Source of the DNA: Acetobacteraceae bacterium
GTDB lineage: Bacteria > Pseudomonadota > Alphaproteobacteria > Acetobacterales > Acetobacteraceae
DNA length: 15,146 bases
Direction: 5' to 3'
Assembly: GCA_027489135.1 (NCBI GenBank)
Contig: JAIYAI010000065.1
Span: 1-15,146, forward strand
Under the pieces are notes generated by a model. The model did no database searches. It saw only the letters and a program-made list of their open reading frames with translations, and was not told where the DNA came from. Shown here one piece after another: positions 13,357 through 15,146 of the stretch. The position numbers and the translations under genes are program-made. Numbering within the stretch: the first letter of the stretch is position 1; each line of letters starts with the position of its first letter.

Positions 13357-14352
13357 TCAGCCGCCGCGCCGCGCCTTCGCCCGCTCCGTCTCCACCAGCC
13401 GCTCCAGCGTGGCGAGGTCGACGGCGCCGGGCAGCAGCGTGTCGCCGATGACGACGGCGGGGGTGCCCTCGATGCGCAGCATCTCGGCCATGCGGCGGTT
13501 GCGGGCGATGCGGTCGGCGATGGCGGGGTCGTCCATCTCCCGGCGCAGGCGGGCCCAGTCGATGCCGACCTTCTCCGCCTCCCGCCGGATGACGGGCTCG
13601 GTCAGGTCCTCGCGCAGCTTCATCAGCGCTTCGTGCAGCGGGCCGTACCTGCCCTGGCGCTGCGCGGCGAGCAGGGCGCGTGCGGCGAGGATGCTGTTGG
13701 GGCCGAGCACGGGCAGATCCTTCAGGACGACGCGCACATCGGGGTTGCGCCGCACCAGGTCGCCCATCGCGGTGTTGAGCTGCTTGCAGTAGGGGCAGCG
13801 GGCATCGAAGAACTCGACCAGGGTGATGGCGCCGTTCGGGTTGCCGCGCACCGGATCGGCGGGGTCGCGGAACAGCGCCTCGCGGTTCTGGGCGATCGCC
13901 TCACGCGCCGCGGTCTCGCGGTCCTGCATCTCGAGCGCCTGCAGCGCCTCGAAAGCGTCGCGCAGGATCCCCGGGTTCTCGCGCAGCGCATCGCCGAGGA
14001 TCGCGGGATTGCCGCGCAGGATCTCCCCCAGGGTGGCGGGGTTGGCGCGGAGGCCCTCGACGACGGCGCCGGGGTTGGCCTTCAGCGCATCCGCGAGGAT
14101 GGAGGGATTCGCCCGCAGCGCGTCGCCCAGGACACCCGGATTTCCCCTTAGCGCGTCGCCCAGGATGGACGGATCGGTGCGCAGCACCTCCCGCAGCAGG
14201 TCGGGCAGCGCCTGGCGGGTGGCGCCGGGTGCCGGGCTTGCCGGGGCGGCGGTCGCGCCCGGCGCGCCGGGCTGGGGCGGCTGCGCGCGGGCATGCTGCA
14301 TGAGCGCGGGCAGGACCAGGACGGCCAGGGCCACGGACAGGGGGAGGCGCAT
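13357..14352 (-). CDS. DsbA/ScsC-like exported thioredoxin-fold protein with eight 11-residue repeats
   Basis: The protein has 331 residues. MRLPLSVALAVLVLPALMQ leads a signal peptide ending ARA-Q. A Pro/Ala/Gly linker (24-49) is followed by eight contiguous 11-mers at 52-139 on the pattern ILGDALRxNPx, then a charged helix (~140-162). The thioredoxin fold starts at ~175: FFDARCPYCKQL holds C186-P-Y-C189 and EGTPAVVIGD the cis-proline P298, so it should be redox-active as a periplasmic disulfide oxidase, isomerase or reductase. In ScsC-type relatives an N-terminal helical region makes the protein oligomeric and isomerase-like; here that region seems expanded. The ATG at 14352 has AAGGAG 6 bp upstream; the frame is open to 15030 but that is antisense to the next gene. 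First gene of the five-gene block. Confidence 0.9.
   Translation of the reverse strand: MRLPLSVALAVLVLPALMQHARAQPPQPGAPGATAAPASPAPGATRQALPDLLREVLRTDPSILGDALRGNPGVLGDALRANPSILADALKANPGAVVEGLRANPATLGEILRGNPAILGDALRENPGILRDAFEALQALEMQDRETAAREAIAQNREALFRDPADPVRGNPNGAITLVEFFDARCPYCKQLNTAMGDLVRRNPDVRVVLKDLPVLGPNSILAARALLAAQRQGRYGPLHEALMKLREDLTEPVIRREAEKVGIDWARLRREMDDPAIADRIARNRRMAEMLRIEGTPAVVIGDTLLPGAVDLATLERLVETERAKARRGG
13936..14199 (-). repeat. Eight-unit 33-bp / 11-residue repeat array in the DsbA-like gene
   Basis: Residues 52-139 divide without gaps into eight 11-mers, for example ILGDALRGNPG, VLGDALRANPS, ILADALKANPG, TLGEILRGNPA and ILGDALRENPG. The first and last units are the most degenerate. 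Leu/Ile at positions 1-2 and 6, an acidic residue at 4, a basic residue at 7 and Asn-Pro at 9-10 are nearly constant. DNA copies have diverged, so the array is old and kept by selection on protein. Confidence 0.9.
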
Positions 14353-14577
14353 CGGCCGCTCCTTCAACCCTGGGTGCCTAGACCGAAGCCCCGGATCGCC
14401 GCAACCACCCGCTGCGGGAACGGTGCCCGCCGGTTGCCGGGGTGGACGAAGCCCTTTATGGCCGGGGATCGCATGCCGGGGGCCAGGAACGCCAGGATGA
14501 TCGAGACTGCCAGCGGCACGCCCGGACCGGGGCTGCCTCGCCGTCCGGATGCCGCAATCGCCGGGAATGGATCGTCC
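14353..14577. promoter_or_regulatory. Divergent intergenic region between the five-gene block and the GGT homologue
   Basis: This 225-bp gap must hold the promoters for both directions. AAGGAG on the minus strand (14359-14364) is the ribosome site of the DsbA-like gene. No convincing -35/-10 pair or long palindrome was found. A 71-codon minus-strand frame (14364-14579) fills most of it but is not supported as a gene. Confidence 0.4.
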
Positions 14578-15146
14578 ATGCCGCGTCGTCCGACCCCGCC
14601 TCATCCCCGCGCTCCGTCCCGCGCGCTGCTGCTCGGCGCTGCCCTGATCGGGCTTGCGGGCTGCGAGACCATGGCCTCGCTGAACCCCTTCGCCGCCTCC
14701 GGCCCGCCGGCCGGCACGCCGGGATTCGTCCGCGGCTTCCTCGGCGGCGTCGCGGCCGATGATCCGGCGGCAGCCGTGGCGGCGCGCACGGTGCTGGCGG
14801 CGGGTGGCTCGGCGAGCGACGCCGCCGTCGCGGGCGGCTTCACCATGGCGGTGACCCTGCCCTCCCGCGCCGGCCTCGGCGGCGGCGGCGCCTGCCTCGT
14901 CTTCAACCCGCAGCGCGGCGGCGCGGTGGAGGCCGTGCTCTTCCCCGCCGGGCCGCGCAGCAGCGTCCCCGCCGGCTCGGACCGTCCTGCCGCCGTGCCG
15001 CTGATGGCGCGCGGCCTGTTCGCGCTGCACACCCGCGGCGGCCGCCGCCCCTTCGAGGAGCTGATGGCTCCGGCCGAACAGGCGGCCCGCTTCGGCACGG
15101 AGGTGTCGCGAGCGCTGGCCGAGGACATCGCCGCCGTGGCGCGGCC
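14578..15146 (+). CDS. Gamma-glutamyltransferase-family lipoprotein (N-terminal part, cut by window edge)
   Basis: Translation from ATG 14578 stays open for 189 codons to the window end. A basic start and ALLLGAALIGLAGC form a lipoprotein signal with C29 as the lipid-bearing residue. The GGT fold follows: AAARTVLAAGGSASDAAVAG at ~65-85 and RAGLGGGGACLVF at ~97-109 are standard family segments, and PLMARGLFALHTRGGRRPFEELMAPAEQAARFG at 141-173 matches the next conserved stretch. Where catalytic members have the R-E-x-A-P arginine that holds the glutamate carboxylate, this protein reads EAVLFPAGPRS, so the arginine is missing or shifted. It may be a divergent hydrolase or have lost classical activity; the Thr nucleophile region lies outside the window. 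Ribosome site is weak (GGGAA). Divergent from the five-gene block. Confidence 0.82.
   Translation, partial: MPRRPTPPHPRAPSRALLLGAALIGLAGCETMASLNPFAASGPPAGTPGFVRGFLGGVAADDPAAAVAARTVLAAGGSASDAAVAGGFTMAVTLPSRAGLGGGGACLVFNPQRGGAVEAVLFPAGPRSSVPAGSDRPAAVPLMARGLFALHTRGGRRPFEELMAPAEQAARFGTEVSRALAEDIAAVAR

Noticed and set aside
11222..13792. 856-codon plus-strand open frame opposite the cyclase
   Set aside because: It is the mirror frame of a gene with all class III cyclase catalytic motifs. Its Arg/His/Gln/Asp-rich composition is typical of antisense frames in high-G+C DNA, and no domain is recognisable.
13936..14199. CRISPR-like regular repeats
   Set aside because: The period is 33 bp without distinct spacers, copies are diverged, and the reading frame is kept throughout: this is a protein repeat.
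14364..14579. 71-codon minus-strand frame in the divergent intergenic region
   Set aside because: It has one short hydrophobic stretch, no ribosome site and mixed codon use, and would start within the neighbouring gene's start codon. Kept out as unsupported.
14353..15030. Upstream extension of the DsbA-like frame
   Set aside because: It is antisense to the gamma-glutamyltransferase homologue and would bury the signal peptide; AAGGAG before the ATG at 14352 sets the start.

Overview
The window is about 70% G+C, densely coded, and typical of a free-living alphaproteobacterium. The Tad pilus parts, the periplasmic amino-acid and thiol genes and the base composition suggest Acetobacteraceae or a near relative (Roseomonas-like). 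That placement is inference; there is no rRNA or other taxonomic marker here. No tRNA, CRISPR array, insertion sequence or phage gene was seen.

Layout. (1) 1-2336, minus strand: a tadE-tadF-tadG-like cluster of pilus minor pseudopilins with overlapping genes; tadG is cut by the window edge. (2) 2519-6156, minus strand: a metallo-beta-lactamase-fold protein with a Cys4 knuckle, a secreted RTX protein with an N-terminal beta-helix-like half, and a beta-lactamase-fold serine hydrolase. (3) 6419-8218, plus strand: two Flp-type pilins, each with its own leader region, and an exported alpha/beta hydrolase. (4) 8220-14352, minus strand: a tight five-gene block, in transcription order a DsbA/ScsC-like thioredoxin-fold protein with eight 11-residue repeats, a membrane class III adenylate cyclase with a periplasmic sensor, a SAM methyltransferase, a solute-binding-protein/permease fusion, and a second permease. 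Two junctions are ATGA overlaps, one gap is 1 bp and one is 17 bp. (5) 14578 to the end, plus strand: the N-terminal part of a gamma-glutamyltransferase-family lipoprotein, divergent from the block.

How they may work together. The pilins and TadE/F/G would build an adhesive Flp pilus whose motor, prepilin peptidase and secretin genes lie elsewhere. The five-gene block looks like one transcription unit joining thiol chemistry, cAMP signalling from a periplasmic ligand, a methyltransferase and an amino-acid-type importer that has two permeases but no ATPase in the window. The divergent gamma-glutamyltransferase homologue would fit a theme of periplasmic glutathione or amino-acid handling, but this link is inference. 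The most distinctive sequence feature is the repeat array in the DsbA-like protein. Two other genes (tadE and the methyltransferase) also carry in-frame 33-36 bp tandem repeats near their N-termini.
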